A stretch of DNA of 64,000 bases from Mycolicibacterium senegalense. GTDB taxonomy: Bacteria > Actinomycetota > Actinomycetes > Mycobacteriales > Mycobacteriaceae. Below the pieces are notes generated by a model. The model ran no database searches. It worked only from the letters and a program-made list of their open reading frames with translations, and was not told where the DNA came from. This document shows, in pieces, positions 17,993 to 26,877 of this stretch (positions within the stretch are counted from its first letter, which is position 1; each line of letters opens with the position of its first letter). The translations under genes were made by a program, and so were the position numbers. The stretch is from positions 3,410,001 to 3,474,000 of the forward strand of contig NZ_CP081000.1 in assembly GCF_019645875.1 (NCBI RefSeq). The letters run 5' to 3'.

Positions 17993-18006
17993 TCAACCGT
18001 TCCCGG

Positions 18007-19557
18007 TCATCCCGGCGACCAGGCCGGCAGCGCAGCGTCGATCAGATGTGGTCCCGGCTCGGCCAGTGCGGTACGGAACTGGTCGGCGAGCTCCTCCGCG
18101 GTAGTGGCCCGGGTGGCCGGGACACCGAATCCTTGTGCGATCGCAGCGAAGTCGATGTCGGGACGGCTCAGGTCCAACAGCGAGCGCGACCGCTCGCCGT
18201 TGGCCTGGGTGCCCACTCGCAACAACTCGAGCTGCAAGATGGCGTAGGCATGGTTGTTCAGGATCACCACGGTGACGTCAAGGCGCTCCCGGGCCATGGT
18301 CCACAGGGCCGAAATGGTGTACGCCGCACTGCCGTCGGACTGCAGAGCGATGACCGGCCGGTCCGGTGCGGCGATCGCCGCGCCCACGGCCACCGGAAGG
18401 CCCTGCCCGATCGCGCCACCGGTCAGGGTGAGGACGTCGTGTCGCGGAGCCGACGCAGTGGCGGCCGGTAGGAACACGCCGCTGGTGTTGGCCTCGTCGG
18501 AGATGATCCCGTTCTCGGGCAACAGCGCCGCGATCACCTGGGCGAGGTTCTGCGGGTTGAGCTGGCCCGTCGGCAATTCGGCGGGTGCCGGTGGTGGTGC
18601 GTCGGACAGTGCGCCGCCCAATTCATCGGCAAGGCCGGCCAAATCGTCGATATTGAGCGCACGAATCTCGGCACCCTCGGGCACCAGCACACTGGGCTTG
18701 CCCGGGTAGGCGAAAAACGATACCGGGCGCTTCGCCCCGACCAGTATCAGATGCGTTGCGCCCGAGAGCTGTTGGGTGGCTTGTTCGGCCAGGTAACCGA
18801 GCCGGTCGATGGCCGGGACCCCCTGTCCGCGGGCCAGTCGGGCCGGAAAGGTTTCCACCAAGACGCGAGCCCCGGTCGCCGCCCCGATGCGCGCTGCCGA
18901 CCTCAGACCGTCGGCGTGGGTGGTAGCACCGCCCAGCAGCAACACCGCGCCCTCTTTCTGGGCACGCAACAGATTTGCGGCACCGGCGATGTCCAGATCG
19001 CTGCCGGATTCCGACTGCTCGGCGATGACGTTGTCCTGCAACGGGTTCTGCGGCGTGCTGCCCCAAGAGTAGTCGGCGGGCAGGATCACCGTGGCGACGC
19101 GGCCCGGCGCAGCGGTCGCGCTTTGCACCGCGGCATGGACGGCCGCATCGAGGTCCGCCGCCGATGCGGGTCGGTGCACCGAGCCGTGCGTCCAGCGCCC
19201 GAGCGCGTCGATGTCGGATTCCAACGGCGCGTCGAGCGGCTGGTGATAGGTCGCATGATCGCCGACGACATTGACCACCGGGGTGAACGCACGCCGTGCG
19301 TTGTGCAGGTTCGCCAGACCGTTGGCCATTCCGGGGCCGAGGTGCAGCAGGGTCGCCGCGGGCGTCCCGGCGATGCGGGCGTACCCGTCGGCGGCTCCGG
19401 TGGCGACGCCCTCGAACAGGCACAGCACCGGGCGCATGGCCGGAGCGGCATCCAGCGCCGCGACGAAATGCATTTCCGACGTGCCCGGGTTGGCGAAGCA
19501 CACGTCAACGCCTTCTGCGAGCAGACGGTTCACCACCACTTCAGCGCCGGTGTTCAT
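18007..19557 (-). CDS. Thiamine-diphosphate enzyme, acetolactate synthase-like
   Basis: 516 residues from ATG 19557. Three-domain ThDP fold: PYR domain with catalytic Glu49 (LFEG), a central domain, and a PP domain carrying SDGSAAYT followed 24 residues later by NN (the ThDP/Mg motif GDG-N24-NN with Ser for Gly). Annotated homologues are called acetolactate synthase large subunit or IlvG, but the divergence fits benzoylformate or 2-oxoacid decarboxylases equally well, and there is no regulatory-subunit gene. ATG overlaps the stop of the small membrane protein gene by 4 nt. The island context suggests decarboxylation of a 2-oxo acid released by ring cleavage. Confidence 0.8.
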   Translation of the reverse strand: MNTGAEVVVNRLLAEGVDVCFANPGTSEMHFVAALDAAPAMRPVLCLFEGVATGAADGYARIAGTPAATLLHLGPGMANGLANLHNARRAFTPVVNVVGDHATYHQPLDAPLESDIDALGRWTHGSVHRPASAADLDAAVHAAVQSATAAPGRVATVILPADYSWGSTPQNPLQDNVIAEQSESGSDLDIAGAANLLRAQKEGAVLLLGGATTHADGLRSAARIGAATGARVLVETFPARLARGQGVPAIDRLGYLAEQATQQLSGATHLILVGAKRPVSFFAYPGKPSVLVPEGAEIRALNIDDLAGLADELGGALSDAPPPAPAELPTGQLNPQNLAQVIAALLPENGIISDEANTSGVFLPAATASAPRHDVLTLTGGAIGQGLPVAVGAAIAAPDRPVIALQSDGSAAYTISALWTMARERLDVTVVILNNHAYAILQLELLRVGTQANGERSRSLLDLSRPDIDFAAIAQGFGVPATRATTAEELADQFRTALAEPGPHLIDAALPAWSPG

Positions 19558-19925
19558 GAGCGCCGGGCCATCAACAGCAGTCCGCCCATACCCAGCGCCG
19601 CGTCCTCGGCGACCGTGGCCATATTCCAGAACCCACGGCGGTCCCCGCTGAGGATCGCCGCCAGCCGGGTGATGGCCAGCAGGAGCGCGGCGACCGACCA
19701 CGATCCGAGAAAAGCCTCCGCCCGTCGTCCCCTGGCATAAGCGACGATGCCGTAGCCCAGGCCGGCGTTGAAGGCCCCGATTTCACGTTGATACCACCGG
19801 TCATGCACCCATCCATAGTGGTCTGCCACCCTCTCGGGCGCCAGTACATGTCCGGTGAACGCGCCGACGGCCATCGCCAACGCTCCTGCTCCGAGTGCCA
19901 GTTCAGCAGTGCCGTGTTTGCTCAT
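19554..19925 (-). CDS. Small membrane protein, paralogue A
   Basis: 123 residues from ATG 19925 (GGTGGAA upstream). Four predicted membrane helices. Not recognised as a named family. It is clearly homologous to the 127-residue protein encoded at 20834-21217 on the other arm of the divergent island: both share W-Y/F-x-R-E-x-G-x-x-NAG-x-x-YG in the middle and end in LG-M/L-GGLLLA/MAR. Coupled to the ThDP enzyme gene by ATGA overlap. Confidence 0.8.
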   Translation of the reverse strand: MSKHGTAELALGAGALAMAVGAFTGHVLAPERVADHYGWVHDRWYQREIGAFNAGLGYGIVAYARGRRAEAFLGSWSVAALLLAITRLAAILSGDRRGFWNMATVAEDAALGMGGLLLMARRS

Positions 19926-19940
19926 TTCCACCCGATTCCC

Positions 19941-19963
19941 TATTGACTGATTATCAATCAATA
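19941..19963. promoter_or_regulatory. 23-bp palindrome in divergent promoter, probable TetR operator
   Basis: TATTGACTGAT-T-ATCAATCAATA is a palindrome of 11-bp arms with a single mismatched pair around one central base. It is the only AT-rich patch between the two divergent operons. The TetR gene at the end of the rightward operon is the natural candidate ligand-sensing protein. Confidence 0.65.
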
Positions 19964-20009
19964 TGGGACGGTAGGCGGCAACACCAACCGGAGTCAATCG
20001 GGGGCAGAT

Positions 20010-20837
20010 ATGCGAAGGCGTCGAATCAACTTGTCCGGCAAGCGAATCGTGCTTACCGGCGCCTCTACCGGAATCGGCAGGCAAATGGCCCTTGCGCTAT
20101 CCCGCCAGGGTGCCGAACTGGTAGTGGTGGCCCGGAGGGAAGGCCTGCTCAACAAGCTGGCGGACGAAATTTCGCACGCCGGCGGAACCAGTCCCCGTGT
20201 GCTTGCCGCCGACCTCGCCGAGCCAGGGTCGGCCGCGCGAGTCGGAGCGCACGCACTCGACGCCCTTGGCGGCGTAGACATCGTCGTCAACAACGCGGGC
20301 GCAAATTTGACCGGGCCGCAATCATTGATCGCCGATTCGGCTTTTGCTCGTGAGGTTTTCGAGGTGAACCTGTGGTCACCGCTCGCACTCACCGCGGCGC
20401 TGCTGCCTGCCATGCACGCCGCGGGCACCGGCACGATCGTCAATGTCACTTCTACGGTGCAGGCGGTTCCGTTGCCGCTGCTCGGGTACTACGCGGCGTC
20501 CAAGGCGGCACTCGCCCAGGCGACCAGGTCGCTGCGGTTGGAGCTGGCCGAGACCGGCATCCGGGTACTCGAGGTGGTGCCCGGCTCCACCGACACCGCC
20601 CTGCGCGACATCGACGAACTTCCTTGGAAGACAAAACCTCCGCGAACACTGCCTCCGGTCTCACCGGCATCGACCGCCCGGGCTGTCGTCCGCGGCCTGC
20701 AACGTGGCGCGACGCGCGTCGTCTACCCCGCCTACTCGTTGGTCCCGCTCGAGATCCCGGTGTTCGGCCGGCTCGTGGCCACGGTCGGCGGCCGACGGGT
20801 CAACACTCTCGACGCACTGGAACTGGGGGCGCGATGA
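20010..20837 (+). CDS. Short-chain dehydrogenase/reductase
   Basis: 275 residues, ATG preceded by a purine-rich GGGGGCAG. TGASTGIG (17-24), NNAG (94-97), Ser148, Tyr161 and Lys165 (YAASK) are all present. The tail beyond residue 200 is that of lipid/steroid-type SDRs. First gene of the rightward arm; its stop overlaps the membrane protein start (ATGA). Likely oxidises an alcohol or dihydrodiol intermediate before the VOC-type dioxygenase. Confidence 0.9.
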   Translation: MRRRRINLSGKRIVLTGASTGIGRQMALALSRQGAELVVVARREGLLNKLADEISHAGGTSPRVLAADLAEPGSAARVGAHALDALGGVDIVVNNAGANLTGPQSLIADSAFAREVFEVNLWSPLALTAALLPAMHAAGTGTIVNVTSTVQAVPLPLLGYYAASKAALAQATRSLRLELAETGIRVLEVVPGSTDTALRDIDELPWKTKPPRTLPPVSPASTARAVVRGLQRGATRVVYPAYSLVPLEIPVFGRLVATVGGRRVNTLDALELGAR

Positions 20838-21217
20838 TCCGCCTCGTCATCAGCGACCGCCAGATCCGCATCGGCACCACACTGGGACTCATCCACGTGC
20901 TGGTGGCACTGGCCGCCCATTTCGCGGTACCAGCATCGCTGGAGAGCCGACTGGGCCTGACCGCTGATCCCTGGTTCCGCCGCGAAACCGGCACGGTCAA
21001 CGCCGGGTTCGCCTATGGCCTGTACCGAGTCTCCCGCGGGGAGCGGGACGCCACCTTTATCCGTAGCACCGCAATCAGCGGGCTGCTGATGGCGGCGGTG
21101 CGTGCCGTCGCGACGCTACGCGGACGACGGAGTGGCGCGCTCTCGACGCTGGTACTCACCAGCGATCTGGTCCTTGGGCTGGGTGGCTTGTTGCTCGCCC
21201 GGCAGTTCGACCGATGA
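20834..21217 (+). CDS. Small membrane protein, paralogue B
   Basis: 127 residues, about four membrane helices. Homologous to the protein at 19554-19925 (shared W-F/Y-R-R/Q-E-x-G-x-x-NAG-x-x-YG core and the GLGGLLLAR tail). ATGA overlap with the SDR before it and with the VOC gene after it (ATGA at 21214). Function unknown; one copy on each arm suggests a heteromeric membrane complex or a substrate-entry role. Confidence 0.8.
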   Translation: MIRLVISDRQIRIGTTLGLIHVLVALAAHFAVPASLESRLGLTADPWFRRETGTVNAGFAYGLYRVSRGERDATFIRSTAISGLLMAAVRAVATLRGRRSGALSTLVLTSDLVLGLGGLLLARQFDR

Positions 21218-21864
21218 GCAGGCACCCTGGGGTGCGCGTCAGCGCAGCCGAACTGGACCAGCCGCAGCGACCCGGCGCACCGAACAAGCTGGCCCACATC
21301 GTGTTCAAAACGCCGCGCGCGGCCGAGATGACGGACTGGTATTGCCGCGCCTTGGATGCCGTCGTGGTGTTCGACGACAGGCGCATCACGTTCCTGACCT
21401 ACGATCACGAACATCACCGCATCGCCTTGATCAAAGTGCCTCGGCTGCTCCGGTTTCCAGGAATGGTCTGGAAGCTGCACCGCAAGGTTTACGGCGTCGA
21501 CCACATCGCGTTCTCCTACCCCGACCTGAACGCGCTGCTGGCCACCCACCGCCGGTTGGCCGACGCCGGCATCGCACCCGTGTGGTGCATCAACCACGGC
21601 CCCACCACCTCGATGTACTACGAGGACCCGGACGGCAATCGGATCGAACTCCAAGTCGACAACTTCCCCACGAATCAGGAACTGCTCGATTGGCTGGACG
21701 GGGGCGAGTTCGATGCCAACCCGATCGGCGTCGAGTTCGATCCCGATGTGCTGCAACGACTGGTGGCTGCCGGCGTACCGGAACTCACCCGGCGAGGGTC
21801 GGCGCCTCCCGATGGTCGACCCGCCCGGGCCGGACTGCGCACACTGCGCTGGAAAACCCTGTAG
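21214..21864 (+). CDS. VOC-family extradiol-type dioxygenase
   Basis: 216 residues. One vicinal-oxygen-chelate module pair with metal ligands His28 (LAHIVF), His97 (VDHIAF) and Glu145 (RIELQVDNF). The YYEDPDGN stretch is typical of BphC-type catechol 2,3-dioxygenase relatives. Expected to bind Fe(II) or Mn(II) and cleave a catechol-like ring, or to be a related lyase. The following gene encodes an FAH-family hydrolase, the usual partner that processes ring-cleavage products. Confidence 0.82.
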   Translation: MSRHPGVRVSAAELDQPQRPGAPNKLAHIVFKTPRAAEMTDWYCRALDAVVVFDDRRITFLTYDHEHHRIALIKVPRLLRFPGMVWKLHRKVYGVDHIAFSYPDLNALLATHRRLADAGIAPVWCINHGPTTSMYYEDPDGNRIELQVDNFPTNQELLDWLDGGEFDANPIGVEFDPDVLQRLVAAGVPELTRRGSAPPDGRPARAGLRTLRWKTL

Positions 21865-21875
21865 GAGAACGTGAA

Positions 21876-22778
21876 ATGCGATTGGCCACATTCTCGCTGG
21901 GATCCAGCGAGGCTCGGGTAGGTGCCGTCGTCGGCGACGAGATCGCCGACCTGAGCGACTGCGACGGCGGGCCCGACTCGCTCCTGAGCTTGTTGCAGCG
22001 ATCCGATTGGACGACCGCGGCCGCATCACTGCTGCCCCATGCGCCCCGATATCCGACCGAAACCGCAACGTGGCACGCGCCGGTTCCCGCGCCGTCGTTG
22101 TTCATGGCCATCGGGCTCAACGCACGCGACCACCGCAGGGACGTCAACCTCCGTTGGCTCTTGCGCGAACCCCGTCTCGTCAGGATCGCCGCGGGCTATC
22201 TTCTCGCTCATCCGCGGCCCCGGTATCCGTTCTACTTCGCCAAGGCGCCATCGTCGATCGTGGGGCACGGCGCGCCGATCGTGCTCCCCAACGGCGCGAG
22301 ACAGGTGGATTGGGAAGGTGAGCTCGCGGTCATCATAGGCACCGGCATCCACGACGTGAGTGAGGACGGCGCTCGGGCGGCGATCGCGGGCTACCTCATC
22401 GCCAACGATGTTTCGATCCGCGATTGGCAGACCGACAACCCCACCGCAACGGCCCTGGCCAAGAGCCATCCCAGCCACGGCCCGCTGGGACCGTGGCTGG
22501 TGACCGCCGACGAACTCGACCTGAGTACGGCCGAGTTGCGCACCTTCCTCAACGGCGAGCAGCGACAGCGGGGCAGGATCAGCGACCTGATTCTGTCTCC
22601 CGCGCAGGTGGTGAGCCGGCTCAGCCGGTTCTGTGCCCTGCGGCCCGGTGATGTGGTGGCGTGCGGAACGTTCGGTGGCACCGGCTGGCCGGTCGGCCGC
22701 TTCCTCCGGCCCGGCGACACGGTAAGTATCGAGGTCGATGGCATCGGAACCTTGAGCAATCCCGTTAGCCTGGGCTGA
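21876..22778 (+). CDS. Fumarylacetoacetate hydrolase family protein
   Basis: 300 residues from ATG 21876, with AGGAGA 7 nt upstream; the long upstream open frame is not coding. FAH fold: metal ligands Glu147 and Glu149 (DWEGELAVIIG) and Asp178 (ANDVSIRDWQ), with KSHPSHGPLGPWL and GTFGGTG further on. The family hydrolyses or decarboxylates 2-oxo-hydroxy-dienoates from aromatic meta-cleavage, or cleaves C-C bonds of acylpyruvates. Overlaps the TetR start by one base (TGATG). Confidence 0.88.
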   Translation: MRLATFSLGSSEARVGAVVGDEIADLSDCDGGPDSLLSLLQRSDWTTAAASLLPHAPRYPTETATWHAPVPAPSLFMAIGLNARDHRRDVNLRWLLREPRLVRIAAGYLLAHPRPRYPFYFAKAPSSIVGHGAPIVLPNGARQVDWEGELAVIIGTGIHDVSEDGARAAIAGYLIANDVSIRDWQTDNPTATALAKSHPSHGPLGPWLVTADELDLSTAELRTFLNGEQRQRGRISDLILSPAQVVSRLSRFCALRPGDVVACGTFGGTGWPVGRFLRPGDTVSIEVDGIGTLSNPVSLG

Positions 22779-23428
22779 TGCCAGCCAAACCGGCCGTCGC
22801 CGACCGGCGTCAACTGATCATCGACGCGGCCAGAAGACTCTTCGCGACCCGTCCCTACGACCAGGTCACCACATCGGATATCGCGAAGAATGCCGGCGTG
22901 GCGTACGGGTTGATCGCCCACCACTTCGATAACAAGCGCGGCCTGTATCTGGCGGTGATGAACGAGATCGCGGAGGAGATCGCAGCCGCGCAGACAGCGC
23001 CCGCGCCCCCGGGTGCCTCGCTGGTGGATCAGCTGCGCCACGCCCTGCGCGCTCATATCACCCACATCGATTCGTACTCCGACAGTTTCGTCGCACTGCT
23101 TCGCGGCGCATTGGGTGCCGATTCCGAACATCAGTCAGCGGTCGAGCGTCTCCGATGGCTGGGAGCCCAACGAATACTGTCGGCACTCGGTGTCGTCGAA
23201 CCCATCGCGCCCACCCTGCGCACCGCCATGCACGGCTGGATCGGATTCCTCGACGAGATGATGATCGACCGCATCACCCATCGCGATGTGGACGTCGACA
23301 CCCTGGCCGAGCTCGCCGCCACGACATTGGCCACAGCCTTGCGGACCGCGGCCGCTCTCGACTCGTCGATCGCCTACACCCCCGAGGCCGTCGCGGCCCT
23401 GAAGGAGATCGGCGCGGGCCCGAACTGA
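22778..23428 (+). CDS. TetR-family regulator of the divergent island
   Basis: 216 residues. N-terminal HTH (about 10-56; TTSDIAKNAGVAYGLIAHHF). TGATG overlap with the FAH gene makes it the last gene of the island, an arrangement in which it can control its own operon. The 23-bp palindrome at 19941-19963 is the proposed target. Ends in a hairpin shared with the convergent PucR-type gene. Confidence 0.92.
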   Translation: MPAKPAVADRRQLIIDAARRLFATRPYDQVTTSDIAKNAGVAYGLIAHHFDNKRGLYLAVMNEIAEEIAAAQTAPAPPGASLVDQLRHALRAHITHIDSYSDSFVALLRGALGADSEHQSAVERLRWLGAQRILSALGVVEPIAPTLRTAMHGWIGFLDEMMIDRITHRDVDVDTLAELAATTLATALRTAAALDSSIAYTPEAVAALKEIGAGPN

Positions 23429-23447
23429 CGCCGACAACTTTCGTCAG
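23425..23447. terminator. Bidirectional hairpin between convergent regulator genes
   Basis: CTGACG and CGTCAG form a perfect 6-bp stem with an 11-nt loop, and the stem contains the stop codons of both convergent genes. No T-tract; short stem, so only a moderate terminator candidate. Confidence 0.4.
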
Positions 23448-25240
23448 GTGCCACCGGCGGCGAGGTCGTGCACCATCAGCGCAGACGAAAACTCCATGGT
23501 GGTCGCCGGATCGGCCAGGCTTACCTGGCACAACTGCTCGATGCGTCGTAGCCGTTGCGCGACGGTGTTGGCATGGATCACCAGCGACTCGGCGGTCGCG
23601 TTGCGGTCCAGTCTGTTTGCGAAATAACTCCGCAATGTCGTCATCAACTCAGTGCGATGGTTCGCGTCATAGTCGATGACGGGCTTGAGCGTGCGAGCGG
23701 CGAATGCCGTGAGTTTGGCCCGATCGTTTAGCTGGAGCAGTAGCCCGACGATACCCAGATCGTCGAGAGTGACCGTGGTGCCGGCTCGGCCGCCTCGCAG
23801 CGCGATATCCAACGCTCCCTTGGCTATACGGTAGGCCTCGCCGACGTCGGCACCGTTTGAAGCAGACACTGCCGCTGTGGCCGTGATCTCCCGTGAGACT
23901 TGGGCTATCGCTCGCTGGACCATGACGCCGGGCGGTTCGCTGGTGTCAGCCGACTCCGGCCACAGCGTCACCAGTATGCCGCCGTGCATCGCCACCAGCG
24001 GCTTCGGCCGGTAGGACGAGGCCAACGCCGTCACCGCCGCCAACGCTCGTTGCCAGGCCAGGCGAGTGGCAGCGTCGGTGGGCCCCGCCACTGTTGCCAC
24101 GATGGCACCATGAGGCACGCTCAGGTCGTGGCCCAACCGGAGGGCACGGGTCAGCAATGGATCGGACGGGGACCCGCTACTGGACAAGACATCGGTCAGC
24201 AACTCCCCGCGAAGCCGCCGTTCCACCTCGGCCGCCGTCTGCTCGCGCAACAGCTCGACCGACACCACGATGGACGCGTGTTCGACGGCCCGAACCTGAA
24301 GTGGGTCAAGCGTTTCAAAGTCGCCCGGGAACCAGATCCGCGCGGCCACCTCACTACCCAACCGCACGCCGGCCACCAGCCACCCACTGAGGCCGCCGTC
24401 GTCATCGGTGACCGCCTCGACGGTCGCCGCGGCCTCCGGCGACATCATTTCGGCCACTGACGCACGCACTGCGGTAGTAGGGAATTCGACGCCCTCGCCG
24501 GCGCGGGCCAGCTCGGTTTGACGCCCGTCATCGATCAGAATCGGCCGGCTGATGAGATCGCTCAGCGCGGCAGCGATTCCGCTGATCCCGCCGGAACGCA
24601 ACGTGACGGTCAACAGCCGCTCGTGGATCTGCTCTGATCGCGCGAGTGCGTCGCGTTGTTCACGCAACGAGCTGGTGAGCGTGCGCAGCTCATCGAGACG
24701 GCGCGCAGAAGTGACCGCGATCGCGGCATGGTTCGCCAACAAGATCAGCCGCTCGATCTCGTACCGGGTGAACGTGTGTACCGAGGCGTAGTAGCCGTTG
24801 AGGGTCCCCAACACGTCAGTGCCGGCCACCAGCGGTACGGCGACGATGGCGCGGTACCCCTGTTCTTGTGCGACGCCGGCCCAGAGCGCGAACTCCGGTT
24901 CGTCTCGCACGTCTCGAATGGACACAGGTTCGCCACGGTGGAATGCCTGGCTCGAGGGCGATCCGCTGCCGAGCCGGATCGGGCGGTCGGAATTGACCCG
25001 CTGGACATACTCTTCCGACAAGCCGCTCCAGCCCTGCACCACCAGCCGGTCATGACTCGCGTCAGGGATGAGGACGCCGCAGAAGTCGAAACCCAGCAGT
25101 GTCCGCGCTGTGTCGGCAACCAGGCAGAGCACCTCCCGTAGATCGCTGTCGGCATTGGCTTGAGCGCTGAGGGTCCGCAGTGCGGCCAACCATGTCACCA
25201 GTTCCGCACCGGGCCGTTCACTGTCCGTCGAGAGAGCCAC
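23444..25240 (-). CDS. GAF-PucR (CdaR-type) transcriptional regulator
   Basis: 598 residues from GTG 25240. N-terminal GAF ligand domain (about 30-185), a short coiled segment (about 190-215), a central GGDEF-like CdaR domain, and a C-terminal PucR helix-turn-helix (about 540-590; NATAESLVIHANTVAQRLRRIEQL is split across the two helices). These regulators usually activate nearby catabolic operons in response to a small aromatic or purine metabolite. It is divergent from the nine-gene catabolic operon starting at 25348, with 107 bp between, and is the likely activator. Confidence 0.88.
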   Translation of the reverse strand: MALSTDSERPGAELVTWLAALRTLSAQANADSDLREVLCLVADTARTLLGFDFCGVLIPDASHDRLVVQGWSGLSEEYVQRVNSDRPIRLGSGSPSSQAFHRGEPVSIRDVRDEPEFALWAGVAQEQGYRAIVAVPLVAGTDVLGTLNGYYASVHTFTRYEIERLILLANHAAIAVTSARRLDELRTLTSSLREQRDALARSEQIHERLLTVTLRSGGISGIAAALSDLISRPILIDDGRQTELARAGEGVEFPTTAVRASVAEMMSPEAAATVEAVTDDDGGLSGWLVAGVRLGSEVAARIWFPGDFETLDPLQVRAVEHASIVVSVELLREQTAAEVERRLRGELLTDVLSSSGSPSDPLLTRALRLGHDLSVPHGAIVATVAGPTDAATRLAWQRALAAVTALASSYRPKPLVAMHGGILVTLWPESADTSEPPGVMVQRAIAQVSREITATAAVSASNGADVGEAYRIAKGALDIALRGGRAGTTVTLDDLGIVGLLLQLNDRAKLTAFAARTLKPVIDYDANHRTELMTTLRSYFANRLDRNATAESLVIHANTVAQRLRRIEQLCQVSLADPATTMEFSSALMVHDLAAGGT

Positions 25241-25347
25241 GTGATCAGTGTGCCGCAGGAACGAGTGTCAGCTGAGACATAAATAGCAACGAAGTATGTT
25301 CGGTGAAACATTGAAGGGCTGCCACGGTGTGACGACACTCATGTCCC
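25241..25347. promoter_or_regulatory. Divergent promoter region of PucR gene and catabolic operon
   Basis: 107 bp, locally AT-rich in the middle (ACATAAATAGCAACGAAG). It contains a weak palindrome ATGTT-CGGTGA-AACAT (25296-25311) and GTGT-GACG-ACAC (about 25330-25341). Either could bind the PucR-type activator; neither is strong enough to name. Confidence 0.4.
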
Positions 25348-26847
25348 ATGACCCACGTCTCACCGGAGAGCACATCCACCGCGCCGACTTCGGCCGTTCA
25401 GCCCGGCCAATTTCGCGACATCCTCAACCCCGCCACCGGCGAGGTCATCGCCACGCTTCCAGAACAGGGCGAGCGCGAAGTGGACACCGCGGTTTCCGCC
25501 GCGCGCAGGGCTTTCGAGGACGGACCGTGGCCGAGCATGGCCCGCAGCGAGCGCGCGAAACTCCTACTGCGCATCGCCGATGCCATCGAGAACGCCAGTG
25601 AGACTCTGTACACCCTCGAAACCCGCAACAATGGCCGGCCGATCACCGAGACCCGAGCACAGTTGTCCCGGGTACCGGAATGGTTCCGGTACAACGCCGG
25701 GCTGTTGGCGGCTCAGCGCCAGGCCGTGCTTCCGGGAGATGGCCCCTACCTCTCCTACCAGCAGCGGCTTCCGCTCGGTGTGTGTGGCATCATCACGCCG
25801 TTCAACCATCCGATGCTCATCCTGGCGCGCAGCCTGTCCGCCGCGCTGGCCAACGGAAACACCGTGGTGGTCAAGCCTTCTGAGCTGACCCCGCTGACCA
25901 CCCTGGCCCTCGCCGACATCATCACCGAGGCGGGGTTGCCCGACGGCGTGCTGAACGTCGTCACAGGTGCCCGCGCGGCCGGCGAGCGCCTGACCCACCA
26001 CCCCGACATCGCCAAGATCACCCTCACCGGTGGCACCGAGGCAGGCCGCTCCGCGGCGGTCGCGACGGCGTCGCGGTTCGCCCGCATCACGGCAGAACTC
26101 GGCGGCAAGACGCCGGTGCTGCTGTTCGATGATGTCGACCCCGCCGTCGCCGCGGAGGGAGCGGCATTCGCAGCATTCGTAGCGGCCGGCCAATCGTGCG
26201 TGGCCGGTTCCCGGTTCCTGGTGCAGCGCGGCATCTACGACGAATTCGTCGGCGCGCTCGCCGCCCGCGCGCAGGCAATTCGGCTCGGCGATCCGGCGTT
26301 GCCCGGCACCCAGATGGGACCACTCATCAGTGCCCGCCAGCGGGACAAGGTCGCAGCCCTGGTCCAGACGGGGCTCGACGAGGGCGCCACCCTCAAGGCC
26401 GGAGGCCGGTCCCCTGCTCTGCCAAGCCCGTTCGACCACGGATTCTTCCTGTCTCCCACCGTGCTTTCCGACGCCACCATGACCATGACCGTCGCACGTG
26501 AAGAGATCTTCGGCCCAGTGGCGGTGGTCATCCCGTTCGATGACGAGTGCGACGCAGTGCGCATGGCCAACGACAACGCCTATGGGCTCGGTGCCGGCCT
26601 GTGGACCACCGACGTCAGTCGGGCACACCGCGTGGCAGCCCAGATCAACGCGGGCATGGTGTGGATCAACGACCACCACCGACTCGAACCGTCACTTCCC
26701 TGGGGCGGCATCAAGGAGTCCGGCTCCGGAAAAGATGCCGGCACAGAATCATTCGAGGATTTCTCCTGGGTCAAGACGATCGTCGTGCGCACCGCGGCCG
26801 ACCACGTCGACTGGTACGGGGACCAGCCGCAGCGCCGCCTCAACTGA
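25348..26847 (+). CDS. NAD(P)-dependent aldehyde dehydrogenase
   Basis: 499 residues. Classical ALDH: transition-state Asn153 (PFNHP), general base Glu250 (AELGGK) and nucleophile Cys284 (GQSC). Closest in appearance to aromatic or semialdehyde dehydrogenases (for example 2-hydroxymuconic or 2-aminomuconic semialdehyde type). First gene of the operon, 30 nt before the MFS gene. Presumably oxidises an aldehyde intermediate to its acid in the cytoplasm. Confidence 0.92.
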   Translation: MTHVSPESTSTAPTSAVQPGQFRDILNPATGEVIATLPEQGEREVDTAVSAARRAFEDGPWPSMARSERAKLLLRIADAIENASETLYTLETRNNGRPITETRAQLSRVPEWFRYNAGLLAAQRQAVLPGDGPYLSYQQRLPLGVCGIITPFNHPMLILARSLSAALANGNTVVVKPSELTPLTTLALADIITEAGLPDGVLNVVTGARAAGERLTHHPDIAKITLTGGTEAGRSAAVATASRFARITAELGGKTPVLLFDDVDPAVAAEGAAFAAFVAAGQSCVAGSRFLVQRGIYDEFVGALAARAQAIRLGDPALPGTQMGPLISARQRDKVAALVQTGLDEGATLKAGGRSPALPSPFDHGFFLSPTVLSDATMTMTVAREEIFGPVAVVIPFDDECDAVRMANDNAYGLGAGLWTTDVSRAHRVAAQINAGMVWINDHHRLEPSLPWGGIKESGSGKDAGTESFEDFSWVKTIVVRTAADHVDWYGDQPQRRLN

Positions 26848-26877
26848 CCCTTGCCCGAAACCTCGAAAGGCACATCC

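Noticed and set aside
25296-25311. ATGTT-CGGTGA-AACAT as a PucR-type operator
   Set aside because: Only 5-bp arms with a 6-nt spacer; too weak to claim beyond noting it in the promoter region.
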